Below, piece by piece: positions 11,222 to 21,623 of a stretch of DNA of 64,000 nt. The position numbers and the translations under genes are program-made. A model generated the notes under the pieces. That model did not search any database, was not told the DNA's origin, and was given only the letters and a program-made list of their open reading frames with translations. How positions within the stretch are numbered: position 1 is the stretch's first letter; every line of letters starts with the position of its first letter. This DNA is from Lonicera japonica (taxonomy: Eukaryota; Streptophyta; Magnoliopsida; Dipsacales; Caprifoliaceae): the NCBI GenBank assembly GCA_021464415.1, contig JAKCWG010000921.1, positions 610,734 to 674,733 on the forward strand, written 5' to 3'.

Positions 11222-11339
11222 CTACTTCATCCAAAAAAATGAATCAACAATTAAACCTCACACAAGCATGTGTATGCATGAAATAGAGACAAAATCGAAG
11301 CACCAAATTGCTTCTATAGTCACCTAAATTAATAATCAA

Positions 11340-11560
11340 GCATATTGAGAATGGTTAGCTCAAACCATTGATTTACAAAAATGATAGTTCATAAGTGGAT
11401 CCAATGTGGACTAAGATAGGTCCAGGTGGAGCTAAGATGGATTGGTGTTAGTTCAAAGTGGAGCAAAATGTGGACCAGTTTGATCAAATGTGGAAATTAT
11501 TGAGAATGGTTGACTCAAACCAATAATCCCGCATGAGAAAATTGTAAAACATAATAGGGT
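11340..11560. repeat. Short direct repeat pair and GTGGA-rich stretch
   Basis: TTGAGAATGGTT..CTCAAACCA occurs at about 11346 and again at about 11503. The stretch between is rich in GTGGA units such as GTGGATCCAATGTGGAC. It does not code for protein and its family is not recognised. Confidence 0.4.
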
Positions 11561-11974
11561 TAGTAAGTGGAGTAGTGTTACCACACAATAACGAAACATT
11601 TTAAGATAAAACTCTACACCTATAACCAAAAGTATTTAAGTTAAGGAAAATAGCAAATTAGATGATGATAATGATGCATGTGTCCGTTATATAGAATACT
11701 CTCCGCTGTCAAAAAATAAAAAGAGTGCGGGGACACTCCTCCACTTCTCTCGACCCATGCCTAAGACCAACCAAAACCCATTATATGATTAGAGATCATT
11801 TTGCAGTTTATAAAGTTAAAATAAATAAATGTACTTGTATGTGATTAAATTCATTTAATTGTTGAAATATTAGATATATTAGTTTGTGTACAAATGACCT
11901 GGTTTTTAATCTAAATTGTTATCCATTCATGTCATCCATAAGAACTACTTTGTAAAAAAAAAAATATGTTAATT

Positions 11975-12490
11975 ATTCAAATAGAACCAAGAAATCATCT
12001 GTGTTACATAGAGGTCAGGAGATTTATATTTAAAAAGAAAAAAAAACTCAAAATTAAAAATCCAAGGAAGGGTTCAAATGAATTTAGGAAAAGCCCTACT
12101 TCAAAGTAAATGTTAAGAATATTTTTTTTAAGTCTCTCCCTGAAGCATTATGGTGAATGTTGCCTACCACTGAGTCGGCCCCTCTCCTCAATGTTAATTA
12201 AGAAAGTTTACTTTGAAGAAGTTAGATTTAATTATATACCCTATAATAACAATAAAAAAAAAAAAAAAATTAAAAATAGCATTCTATAATAGGGTAATAA
12301 CTAAGTTATTAAAACATGCTATCCTTTGGAAACTTTGAAGAGTAACATCCAAAGAAACTATTAGAAATGCTCGTGCAAGTGGGCTAGCCTAGTGGTAAAA
12401 GTGCATACTTAGATCTGAGAGATCCCAGGTTCCGGTACGAGGTGGGGGTAATTTTCTTTGTTATTATAGTAACAAGGAAGAGACATAGAC
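11975..12490 (+). repeat. Triplicated module, copy C, with two opposed SINE-like parts
   Basis: Single copy of the module in the second duplicate. The plus-strand head near 12379 contains TAGCCTAGTGG, a perfect match to the plant tRNA A-box consensus TRGCNNAGTGG, and GGTTCCGGTA 40 bases later as a degraded B box. The minus-strand head lies near 12180-12150. The spacing fits a tRNA-derived SINE head. Confidence 0.65.
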
Positions 12491-12588
12491 CATTCATTCT
12501 TAGGTAAATTTTTTTAAAAAATTATATTTGAAATGCTCTCTTAAGACAACAAAATTGAGAAGGAAATTTTTTTTTTTACACAACTCGC

Positions 12589-12645
12589 AAGAAGATTAAT
12601 GAGAGGCGCAACTGAAGATGAAGCCGCTATTTTATCGAAAATTCT
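12589..12645 (-). other. Leader-exon-like module, copy 2 (GC donor)
   Basis: Same unit as 7558-7614, preceded on the minus strand by GATGATACAG. The donor here reads GCGAGTTGTG rather than GTGAGTTGTG. It is therefore either a rare GC-type donor or a dead exon copy. Confidence 0.4.
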
Positions 12646-12748
12646 CTGTATCATCCAAAAATATTTATCAGCAAACACAAACATGCGCAATCTTACCCAT
12701 AATTACACATATGCAAGAATCACAGACAAAATTGCTTATGACTCATAT

Positions 12749-12900
12749 TCCAAAAGATTTAGAAATTGAGATTTGGATTTGAGGGAAAGAGAGGAGGTTG
12801 CTGACTGGATTACAAAGATTTACCACCCATTTCAATTTTGGACTTTTGCGTGCAAATTTATCTATAAACTAATTGGATGGAGTCCTTTATGTTTCTGGTG
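12749..12900 (+). pseudogene. Broken coding scrap, copy 2 (C-terminal half only)
   Basis: Carries the LREREEVADWITKIYHPFQF-like half seen near 8500-8560, without the acidic N-terminal half. The frame is not open for long. It confirms that the scrap predates the segmental duplication and that copy 2 lost the first half. Confidence 0.45.
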
Positions 12901-13311
12901 TAGTTAATTAAGATTTATATTTATTTAATAAAAATAAAATTTGGAGACAAATTTTATATATGAATAATAATCATGTAAGAGTAATGAATGGTAAAATATT
13001 ATCTGAAATATGATATAATTACTAAAACTGTATATCACAATTAATATTTTCAAATGTAATATTTCGACGGAATTTTTAATTAAATTTATGAAAAACAATG
13101 TAAATTTTGTTTATTAATGTCTTATGTTGATGAAAAATTTAATATTATTTACTTTTTTACTTTTAGCGATGAAATTTTATCATCCTTGCAGTATGTCAGT
13201 AAAATTACCCTACCACTACGTGAAGTACAAGCTATTTTAAAGAATTGATGGAATGAGAAGAAATTATTCTCCATACTAGAAATGAAAAAACTAATTTTGT
13301 GGGTGCATTTC

Positions 13312-13490
13312 CAAACACCCATTACAAAAGTGTGCAAAAATTGGATGATGCATTTGTCGGCTATATTTTGTTTAAATTTCTTCTCACACTGGAATGAAAT
13401 AACTAGTTTGTGAGTGCATTTTTGAACACCCATTACAAAAGTGTGCAAAAATTGAATGATGCATTTGTCTACTATATTTTGTTTATCTCT
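13312..13490 (+). repeat. Local tandem duplication, period about 115 bp
   Basis: ACACCCATTACAAAAGTGTG and the ~45 bases after it occur at 13315 and again at about 13429. The unit is present only once, in degraded form, in the first segmental duplicate (about 9025), so it was duplicated after the segmental event. Confidence 0.65.
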
Positions 13491-14470
13491 AGCAACCAAA
13501 ATGGAAGAGAATTCAAAAAGGTGTTTGAGTAATTTTACAGGGCATTTCGCGGTGTATTGATGAAAAGTGAAAAATGGGTATCAAAATACCCATAAAAGTA
13601 GAAATGGGTAGAAAATGTTAATATGCAAAAAAAGGAGGAATAAGATCTAATTATGGTAAAATTTTGGGTAGCAAAATACAAATAGCCCATAGGTTTGGGC
13701 TTAAGTCAAGCGCGCATTCAATTAAAAGAAGATGATATATATTACTCATTTGTGATTCGTCCCTTGCGTATATTAATGAGGCCTCTGCTTTCCAAAAGGA
13801 AAACAGTGATCTAAATGGTTGCTTTCAAAAAATGGAAATGTCTCTAGACTATATTATTTTTCCTATGTATAACACGTATTAAAAAAAAAAAAAAAAAAAG
13901 GTCATGTGAATGTTCAGATCACTTTATAATTTATAAGATAATAATGTTAACATTTCACAAAACATATTTTAATATTTTAAAAATATGTTTAGTGATTGAA
14001 ATATCATAAAAGATTCATACAAAATGCATTAACAATAATTTTAACACGCTAATATCATTACCCTATAATTTATATTTTATAAAGTTAATTAAAATGTATT
14101 TTATACTTTATAAAGTTAAATAAAAAGTAATGATATTAGCCCATTATAAAATGTATAATAATATTTTAAAATCATTTTTGTCGCAAAAAAATTTCCAAAA
14201 TATTTATATAAAGTCTCATTAAAGATGATTTTAAATTGTTAAAATACTTTTATAGAATTTTAATATCATTATCCTTAAATAAATAGATAAATGTAATTGT
14301 TAAATTCATTTTATCTATGTCAAATTAATAGTTCAATTTTGATTTTGGTAATTCTTCCAAAACATTAATTTTAATATAATCAATAATTAAAAATACTATT
14401 TATTTTCAATTTTGAATTTTTATTCTATTTATGCTTTTCTCTCTCCAGTGGCACCTCACATTAATGATAA

Positions 14471-14987
14471 GAGCATCTCCAATAGGTATGTGAAAACCAT
14501 GCCACGTAGAATTTGTGTAAAATTTACACATTGTGTATAATTTTTTATGCTCCAATGGTGTTGTGTAAAATATGCCACATCTTTTCTGTAAAATGGGTAT
14601 GTATTTTACACATCCTTCTCATCATTTTCTCTCTTCAACTTTTTACAAAAACTTCAATATAGTATAATTAAAAATTAAAAATATATTTTGTAATAAAACT
14701 TGTATATTTGAATTCTACTCACGAAGATCTTTAAATCAATACCCACTTTGACTATTTAATTAAAAATATATATTTATAAAAAAATGTTGAATATTATATA
14801 TTCCATGTGTTTCCATATAATTGATGCATCATAATTTTACACAAGATTATAAGTATGAACCACTAGAGCAAAAATGAGAATGTGCATAATTTATGTGTAA
14901 AACAACTTTTTCTCAAAAAAATGTAAATTGTTTATTAGTCCACATGTTTTTACACATCAATTTTACATATTTCTATTGGAGATGCTC
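14471..14987. mobile_element. Tourist/PIF-Harbinger-type MITE, 517 bp, TSD TAA
   Basis: Termini are GAGCATCTCCAATAGGTATG at the left and the inverted match CTATTGGAGATGCTC at the right. The target-site duplication is TAA at 14468-14470 and 14988-14990. There is no coding capacity. Subterminal sequence is AT-rich with TGTGTAAAA motifs in both orientations. The sister duplicate at about 9905-9920 reads GATGATAAGGCTG, the unoccupied site, which confirms the boundaries. Confidence 0.88.
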
Positions 14988-15060
14988 TAAGGTTGAATTG
15001 CCATCCTCTCTTTTTTCAAAACTTAATTAATCATAGTATAGGTCCACTCTGTGTGAGTAT

Positions 15061-15690
15061 ATTCTCCAATAGTCACTCTTATCTAAACAAACTTGTATAT
15101 TATGAAAGAATTTAAAATAGGGTAAAAGATCTTCTGTACCAATGTTTTCCGTAAAAAAATTAGCCAATAATATTTTCTGTGATAACTCAGCAGCAATATT
15201 TGAAATTTTCGAAATTCAAAATATTAGCAACCTTAAATAATTATTAAATTAATGGAAAATATAGAGTAACCTCATCTAAAAAAACAATTCAGAATAGACC
15301 TTTGCTGAGTCCAACATTATTCTTAGTTTATGGAGCCTCACCTGTCTCTTAAACACATCTAAAATTAAGTGTCAAATCATACGTTAGATATAATATAAGT
15401 AATTACAAAAAAAATTCACTTGATTTTTTCTTAAATTTGTGATGTAGGAAATATTCGATTAAAAGAATAAGTAAACTTTTAGCCAACAACCAATTTCTTT
15501 CTCCATATCTGAATCCAATTATAAGATTAGATCCAGATCAAACTTAATTGTCACAACCAACCTCATTAATACAACACACTTCAAATTAATCCTAGTTTTG
15601 CAACACCCATTATTCTTTATATGTATATCTATCTATATACATAATACTAAGCTTAAAACCCCAAATTGTGAAAATTTGAAATTGAAATTC
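15061..15690. other. AT-rich spacer
   Basis: No coding or structural feature is recognised. Confidence 0.4.
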
Positions 15691-16230
15691 AAACTTACAA
15701 ATTGAAAACCCTATTTTAGAAAAAACTGATGGACTGTGGCTTTGTGAGAATAGAGAAAACAGAGGGAGAGAATGGATACAAGTAAAATATAAGCCGAGAA
15801 TCCAAACACCTCTATTAATATATAGTTTAAAAGCCCTAAATTAGAAAGAAGAACAGACGGAGGAGAGTGTATACAGAGAGAAAGATACGTACCACAGAGA
15901 GAGAGGGGCAAGCTGAATGATGTTGAACGTGCTACGGTGGAGCGTGCTGGTCGATCGATCAGTCGATGGAGGAGAGTGTGTTCGCACGACGATATCGTCT
16001 GTGAAAGCCAAAGCAATGTGACGTGAGGGAAAGAGATATATAGAGAGAGAATGAGATGAGAGAGAGAAAGAGAGAGAAGGAATAAATACCTTCAGTAGAG
16101 GTCCGGCGGTGACAACGGAAGCTCCGACGTTCTGGCCGTCCGGAGAAAGAGAGTTTGTGGGGGTGGGTGTGGCTGGTGAGTGTGAATGTTTAAGAGTGAG
16201 AGAGTGATTTTTTTTTAATTATTTTTTAAG
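15691..16230 (-). promoter_or_regulatory. Candidate minus-strand first exon / promoter region
   Basis: This GC-richer island contains long GA-rich (minus: CT-rich) tracts, typical of plant transcription start regions. On the minus strand a CCGGACCTCTACTGAAG exon end is followed by GTATTTATTCC (donor, about 16089), and a second candidate ends at about 15893 before GTACGTATC. The 101-residue frame over 15711-16016 (minus) has no family resemblance and is probably a shadow. I infer a start region for a minus-strand gene, perhaps the most distal leader of the NBS-LRR gene or a lost gene. Confidence 0.35.
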
Positions 16231-17179
16231 TAAAGTGGGAGAGAGCAGGAAATTTTAGCATCAAGGCATCTCCAATTGTATTTTTTATAAGTTGATTTCT
16301 ATCCATGTGTCCTCGCAGAACTTTTATTATATTTTAAAATTTTTTTGATAATATAATTATATAAATCAAAAAAAATTTAAGTAATTTTTTTTTAATAATA
16401 TTTTTTTTTTTTTACTTTTTTCTATCCTAGTTGACACTTTATTTTTAAAATATAATTAATTTAAATGAGTAATTAGACATGTCGATGGGTGGTTTCGGAT
16501 TGTATTCGTGTTGATTTTTATTGTATTTTAGGTATTATCATTTCGGGTCTAAATAGGTGGCTTTTTTATTAGATGTTATCGCATTTTGGATGTTATCATT
16601 TTGGGTCTAAATAGATGGCTTTTTTATCGGATGTGATTGTGTTTTGTGTGTTGTCATTTCGGGTTTTAACGAATTACCCGATATTTCCCGTTAAGTATAT
16701 ATATAATAAAAAAATATGTTTATTTATATAATATTATATGTATATGTTGTAAGGTTACCTTGAATTAACAAATATATATCTAATACTTATACAAATTCTA
16801 CACATTTATATTAAAAATATATATACACTTACTTATATAATATTATACAATTACGTATATTATTAATGTGTTTCAACGGATTATTAATGTGTTAACAAAT
16901 ATTAACTGACCCGGCCCATTAACTTATCATGTTAGACTAATACGGTCTGAAACTATTAAGGTTTTATCCATTAGCTTATAATTTCATGCCAATTTTTATC
17001 GTATTATCATACTAAGTGTTTTTTTGCCAACTCTTTAGGTAATATATTGTGAGATTTATTTAATTATTGCATTCCATATAAAATAAAAAATTTCTATAAT
17101 TATTTGTACATGTAAAAATAATAATATAAAGTTTTCATATAATTTACTTCCACGTGACTCAGGTATATTTTTAATTTTA
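16231..17179. other. AT-rich DNA with a 58-bp tandem repeat
   Basis: Between about 16525 and 16670 the phrase TTTCGGGTCTAAATAGGTGG recurs with a 58-base period (16541, 16599, 16657), about 2.6 copies. A stretch near 16910 (GACCCGGCCCATTAACTTAT) is typical of plant dispersed repeats. There is no coding sequence. Confidence 0.55.
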
Positions 17180-17182
17180 TAA

Positions 17183-17585
17183 AAGCATCCACATTTGGTA
17201 GGGTACCCCTTTCACAATGGAGAGAAATTTAGGCTAAAATTGATAAAACTTTCATATACTAACGTGGCTCACTTGTATCATTCATACGAATTCAGCTCAC
17301 TCGTATAACAAGAAAAGAAAAAGTCATACAAATGTGGCTCACTCGTATGAAGTCATACGAATGAACCACATTCGTATGACTATTGCATCTCCAAGTCATA
17401 CGAATGAGCTTCATTTGTATGAGCCATTTATGTTTGTTTTTTTTTTTTTTTTTGCACATGAACTATACGAATGAACTTATTTCATATAATTATTTTCTTA
17501 CATTACCTAGTATGTTCTGCTTTAAAAATTAAATGTAAAAATGTTAAATTTATTTTAGTTTTTATATTTTTCACTGTAAATGCTC
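17183..17585. mobile_element. Probable diverged MITE, 403 bp, TSD TAA
   Basis: Left end AAGCATCCACATTTGG and inverted right end (GAGCATTTACAGTG on the minus strand) are imperfect inverted termini related to the GAGCATCTCCA end of the MITE at 14471. TAA flanks both sides (17180-17182, 17586-17588). The interior carries a cluster of CATACGAATG-type motifs and a perfect hairpin. The termini are too diverged for certainty. Confidence 0.5.
17352..17380. repeat. Perfect hairpin, 12-bp stem, 5-base loop
   Basis: GTCATACGAATG, then AACCA, then CATTCGTATGAC. The stem is perfect. Variants of TCATACGAATGA/ACTCGTATGA occur at least seven more times between 17273 and 17475 in both orientations. Confidence 0.85.
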
Positions 17586-17639
17586 TAATTAAGTAGTTAA
17601 AAATAATTTTAAAGTTGTCACATAAGAGAGAGACTCTCT

Positions 17640-17775
17640 ATAAATGAGGTAGGCCAAGGCTATACGATTAATAGAGGGAAAGACGAAAAAAGAACTTGAA
17701 GAAGAAGAGGATGCCATCAACATGAGGTGGCCCGCCGGAGAGAGAAAAGTATCAATAGAAACAAAATTTAAATTT
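17640..17775 (-). repeat. Inverted third copy of the duplicate's end segment
   Basis: On the minus strand TTTTCTCTCTCCGG then CCACCTCATGTTGATG then CATCCTCTTCTTCTT matches 9870-9945 of the first duplicate (TTTTCTCTCTCCAG, CCACCTCATGTTGATG, CATCCTCTTATTCTT). So part of the duplicated unit also exists inverted here. Confidence 0.6.
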
Positions 17776-17934
17776 GTGGGGAACAGCGCAGCACGTGGTT
17801 CGTTTGACGCGTTTCACAGGGGCGAAATTTACTTTTCATGCTACAGTACTATTATGTAATTTTGGGTGCCAATTTTTTTTTATTTTCTTTTTAAGAAATT
17901 TTAAAAAATAGGATTTGTATAAAAAATTTTAAAG

Positions 17935-18250
17935 AAAATATTTTTATAAATTATGAGTCTATATTTGACCAAACTCTAAAAGTAGTGCAAAATTAACTTT
18001 ACAGTAAATTTTTAAATTTTTTTTTTTATGAAATCATGAAAAGTTAAGTTTGCATTATATATTTTTTTAACGTATTATTATAAATAAGTGTTAAATTGAC
18101 AGTTCTTTAGAATATTTTTAACAAATTATATATTCAAAACCTATTTATTAAAAAAATATACATAATAATTTTTTTGAAGTTATACAAAGTTATGTTTACA
18201 CTCCTTATTTTATAAAACATTACTATACATTTGTATTTATTTGACGTTTT
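17935..18250 (-). repeat. Inverted dispersed repeat, copy 2 (partner at 3100-3450)
   Basis: Reverse-complement partner of 3100-3450 with the same order of landmarks; see that entry. It abuts the relic LTR that follows. Confidence 0.75.
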
Positions 18251-18921
18251 TCGAATTCCTGAAGATCTAACCGTGAGAACAAATTGATTTTTTAATATGT
18301 TATTCCTAGTAACATTTTCTAACTCTCAACAAAATTTCATGATTTTTTGAGGTCGGAAAGTATGAAAACGAAAAAAAATGAAAAATCAGCTGGGAGGGGT
18401 GACACACAGAACACACCCTCTAATGAGTGTGTCAGTATGCGATTTGTTTAATTTTTGTTAAACGGCTTATCGGATCAATCTGATTTTTTAATATGTTATT
18501 CCTCACTATATACCCTATTTACTGATCAAATGTAAGTTCATTTGAACTTTGGGAAGGTCGTCTTTTGATTACCCGAAATAAACTATCGGTTTTCTAAATT
18601 CCCGAAAATCCGGCCTTCAGATTGAGCTGATTTTTGAGTATGTATTTCCTTGTGGAAATGTCTAATAAACCACAAATTTTGAGGATGATCAGAAATGGGT
18701 AACTTTCCTTTCACAAGTTTTTAGGAGTTTTGACGGTTTTCGGTTCCAACGACTTTTGGTAATTCTTGTAACTTCTCATCCAGGTGTTCTTTCGGATTTC
18801 TTCTTTGACCTGTATTACATGTATATGATATGTATGCATCTAGGAATGGTTGTGCATGCATGTGTGCTCATTTTTGTAGAGTTCAGGATTCTTGCAAGGG
18901 TCGCAAAATAAGGTGTTCACA
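18250..18921 (-). repeat. Relic LTR related to the Tat-like element's LTR
   Basis: Matches about 23695-24146 of the Tat-like LTR block by block: TTTTTGAGTATGT, GGAGTTTTGACGGTT, TGGTAATTCTTGTAACTT, TTTGACCTGTATTACATG, ending GGTGTTCACA. The base pairs after the end (CTCGGC) also recall the sequence next to that LTR. It is strongly diverged and truncated at the other side, so it is an older insertion of the same lineage. Confidence 0.7.
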
Positions 18922-19282
18922 CTCGGCGTCATCTAACATAGCTCAAATCATGGTTAATGATTCACTAAGCACAATTAGTTCTTATTTGAAACCGCATACA
19001 AGGTCAATCTCTTCACCAATCAGTGATGCAATTGTATTTGATACTCCTTATAAAATAACCTTACAAATATATCATACATTTTTGCCTATCTGCTATCTAA
19101 ATAGGGACGTATGTTTACTGATTAGAAACTTAACAGAAAGGAGGAGCGCGGAAATGAGATAATAGATGAGAAGAGATAGATATAAGGTTGGAGGATGGAG
19201 GATGGAAGCTTATGATCAGTGGCTGCGTGTTCACAAACGTGCATGGGTCAACAACGATGACTAACATCATGCCACAAGGAAG
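18922..19282. other. Spacer without recognised gene
   Basis: The 110-residue frame ending near 19162 begins inside the relic LTR and has no family resemblance. I regard it as chance. Confidence 0.45.
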
Positions 19283-19291
19283 CTTTTGATT

Positions 19292-19470
19292 GAGTAAGAC
19301 TTTGTTAACCCTCTTTAAAGAGAATCATGGTGACCCTTGGATTTGATTGGTAGATGCAATAAAATAATAATAAAACAGTTTGGTGAGGTCTACACTTTTT
19401 ATTGCATCTACCAATCAAATGCACGGGTTACCATGACCCTCTTTAAAAGAAGGTTAACAAAGTCTTACTT
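19292..19470. mobile_element. Foldback MITE, 179 bp, 9-bp TSD (Mutator-like type)
   Basis: Two arms of about 70 bp are inverted copies: GTAAGACTTTGTTAACC at the left against GGTTAACAAAGTCTTAC at the right, continuing through TTTGATTGGTAGATGCAATAA on both arms. The flanks carry CTTTTGATT at 19283-19291 and 19471-19479. A 9-bp duplication and long terminal inverted repeats fit Mutator-like elements. There is no coding capacity, and the RNA would form a near-complete hairpin. Confidence 0.82.
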
Positions 19471-19479
19471 CTTTTGATT

Positions 19480-20960
19480 AGAGATTACTCTTTGCATTAA
19501 ATTAATTTTTTTTAATGATAGACGCACCCCAATTTTGTAGCTAAAACACAATAATTTTTATTTTTCTTTTAAAAAAGAAACAAAGTTTTTTAAAGGCAAC
19601 TAAATACTAACCAGTGGTGTTGAGACTATAAATTTTAACCGCCATTCTGCAACTTGTCATCGAATGTAAGAAAGAAAATTGGGGTCTTTCAACTAAATAA
19701 CAACATAAAAACTCTGTATAATTGAACTCAGATAATGATAAAATTGCATGTTAACAAATAACTGATATTGAACAACAAAATTGGCAACTACTGGCCGAAT
19801 TGAATGTAAATATTGGTGACCAAAACACTTAATCGATACTTAATTTTAAGGTGTCACGTATTAATGGCATGACCAATAATTCAAAAAAAAGTGGGACCCA
19901 TATATGTGTCATCGCCCTTCTTTTTCTGTAGTCTTTCTCGAATTAACACTCCCACATTCATGTCCTCAACTAACGAGATGCTTAATTATAAATGAATTTG
20001 GTATATCCCGTTCTTACTTCATTAATTTAGGCTATGTTTAATACAAAATTAAAAAATAATTAAAGAATACCTTCGTTTTCTTATGTGAAATTAGAAAATA
20101 TTGTTTAGAAAAAAAAATTAAGAGTTTGAATACATAACATATTATCAAACATGTGTCTTATTTTCTGCTTGTGAGCATAATTTCTCATCCAAGAAGTTTC
20201 AATTCTGAAAGTCAATTGTTTAAAATAAAATTTACTTTTTATTGTGAGAATTTGCTTTTAGAGATTCAAATACGGAATCCAATACCGGGTAGCTAGAAAC
20301 TTTTGTTGCTAGGATCATTTAGCAAACGATTCTTTATTGATACATCCTAAGGCACTCCAATCATTGTACAGCAACATCCCACATATATAAACAAAGGATT
20401 GTACTTTTAATTTTGTGTGAAAATCGACCTTACTTGAGCTCACTTGTTGACTTTTTTAAAATTTTAACGTGACCTATTATATCTTATACATATATATCTT
20501 GTACATCATTAAATTTTGGTTAACCTGTATCCATGTATTATGTATTATAGAGTGAGTGGTGTCAAAGGAAACTTAACCTAACTTTTAGTCCCGTAACTAA
20601 CTGAATCTCTCACCAGATAAATCGATTCACGCAAAAAATCTAATTATCATAGAGAAATCATTGAAACACCTCTAAGATTTTTTCTGTTCATATATATATA
20701 CACATATGTGTGTGTGATATAATTTGTTTGCACGTTTAGGCCCCGTTTATGAACGCAATAAAAGTCTCAACTACCCTTGTCCTTTCTTCCGCATTAGCTA
20801 TAAATGCGTTCACAAAAAGTCATGAATGGTGTGCCTCTTTTTTCCTTCAATCTACACAGGAGGAGGAAAGATAGTTAGATAGAGAAAGGTTGGCTCTCTG
20901 TTTTGATGAGGCCCAAGTAAACCTTATTTTCATTCAATTAACCTGGTATGAGCTATTTAT
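19480..20960. other. Non-coding spacer
   Basis: No coding sequence is recognised. At 20740-20825 GGCCCCGTTTATGAACGCAAT and ATGCGTTCACAAA form a short inverted pair typical of a MITE remnant, without clear ends. A small TA/TG microsatellite lies at 20690-20720. Confidence 0.45.
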
Positions 20961-21073
20961 ATAATTTTCATATTTTTAACGACAAATTTTTAGTTTGTCG
21001 CTACAACTATTATTAATGTTTTGGTAACAAAATTCTTCGCCATAAGTCCCTATCGTCGCTTTAAAACCTTTTA
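20961..21073. repeat. Short palindromic motif cluster, possible transposon terminus relic
   Basis: AACGACAAA...TTTGTCGCTA at 20980-21003 is an inverted pair, and further TCGCC/CGTCGC motifs lie at 21039 and 21054. The pattern resembles subterminal repeats of CACTA elements. It lies immediately outside the old Copia LTR, so that element may have landed in it. Confidence 0.35.
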
Positions 21074-21546
21074 TGTTAAAAATTAATCCCTAAAATTAAC
21101 ATATCAAATCATCAAGATCTAAATTAACACAATGAAACCGTGTACTTGGATTCATGATAAACAATTGCGGAATACGAGGATCGATCATAATAACAGCACG
21201 GATTGAGCGGGTACGTGATCTTCCTCAACCAAATCACCTTAGTATCTTGATGGGAATTTTTGGTTCTCTTCTAGATGGGGAGAAAGGAGCCGTAATTTGA
21301 TTTGGTGTATTGGGGACCACAACCTTAATATTTACTTTATATACAGGCTAGATAGGGTTCCCATAAAATCCTAACAAACCCATATAAGGTACTTACACAT
21401 TTGGCCCACATTTATTTGAGTAGTCTATGGGCTTAACTAAAAATTAATTAGACCACTAAAAATTAGCCCGATAATTTATATAGCAAATATAATTAAAATA
21501 TAATAATATGTTGCCCACATAAATTAGAAATAGAAATTTTCTAACA
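21074..21546 (-). repeat. 3' LTR of the old Copia element (473 bp)
   Basis: On the minus strand the LTR runs from TGTTAGAAAATTTC to ATTTTTAACA, giving the TGTTA...TAACA ends typical of Copia. A TATA-like TATATAAAG lies at 21344-21336 (minus). The left limit is inferred from the inverted ends, because the partner LTR is outside the window. Confidence 0.65.
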
Positions 21547-21562
21547 ATCTCCCACTTAGGCT
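21547..21562 (-). other. Polypurine tract of the old Copia element
   Basis: On the minus strand CCTAAGTGGGAGATTG directly precedes the LTR. This is the standard Copia plus-strand primer sequence and fixes the orientation. Confidence 0.75.
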
Positions 21563-21623
21563 ACATTTTATTCCTGAAACAATTATATTACAAAATTTTT
21601 TAAATGCGCATCCGTATGCTATT

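Larger units (their letters stand above)
11645..15060 (+). repeat. Segmental duplication, copy 2
   Basis: Partner of 6030-9990 in the same orientation. It lacks the doubled module found in copy 1, has an extra 115-bp local duplication at 13312-13490, and carries a MITE at 14471-14987 that is absent from copy 1. These differences date the MITE insertion after the duplication. Confidence 0.85.

Noticed and set aside
12371..12475. tRNA gene at the A-box/B-box match
   Set aside because: The B box is degraded, no acceptor stem or anticodon arm can be formed, and the unit is repeated with a SINE-like tail.
15711..16016. 101-codon minus-strand frame
   Set aside because: Overlaps CT/GA-rich leader-like DNA with splice-like signals and has no recognisable domain.
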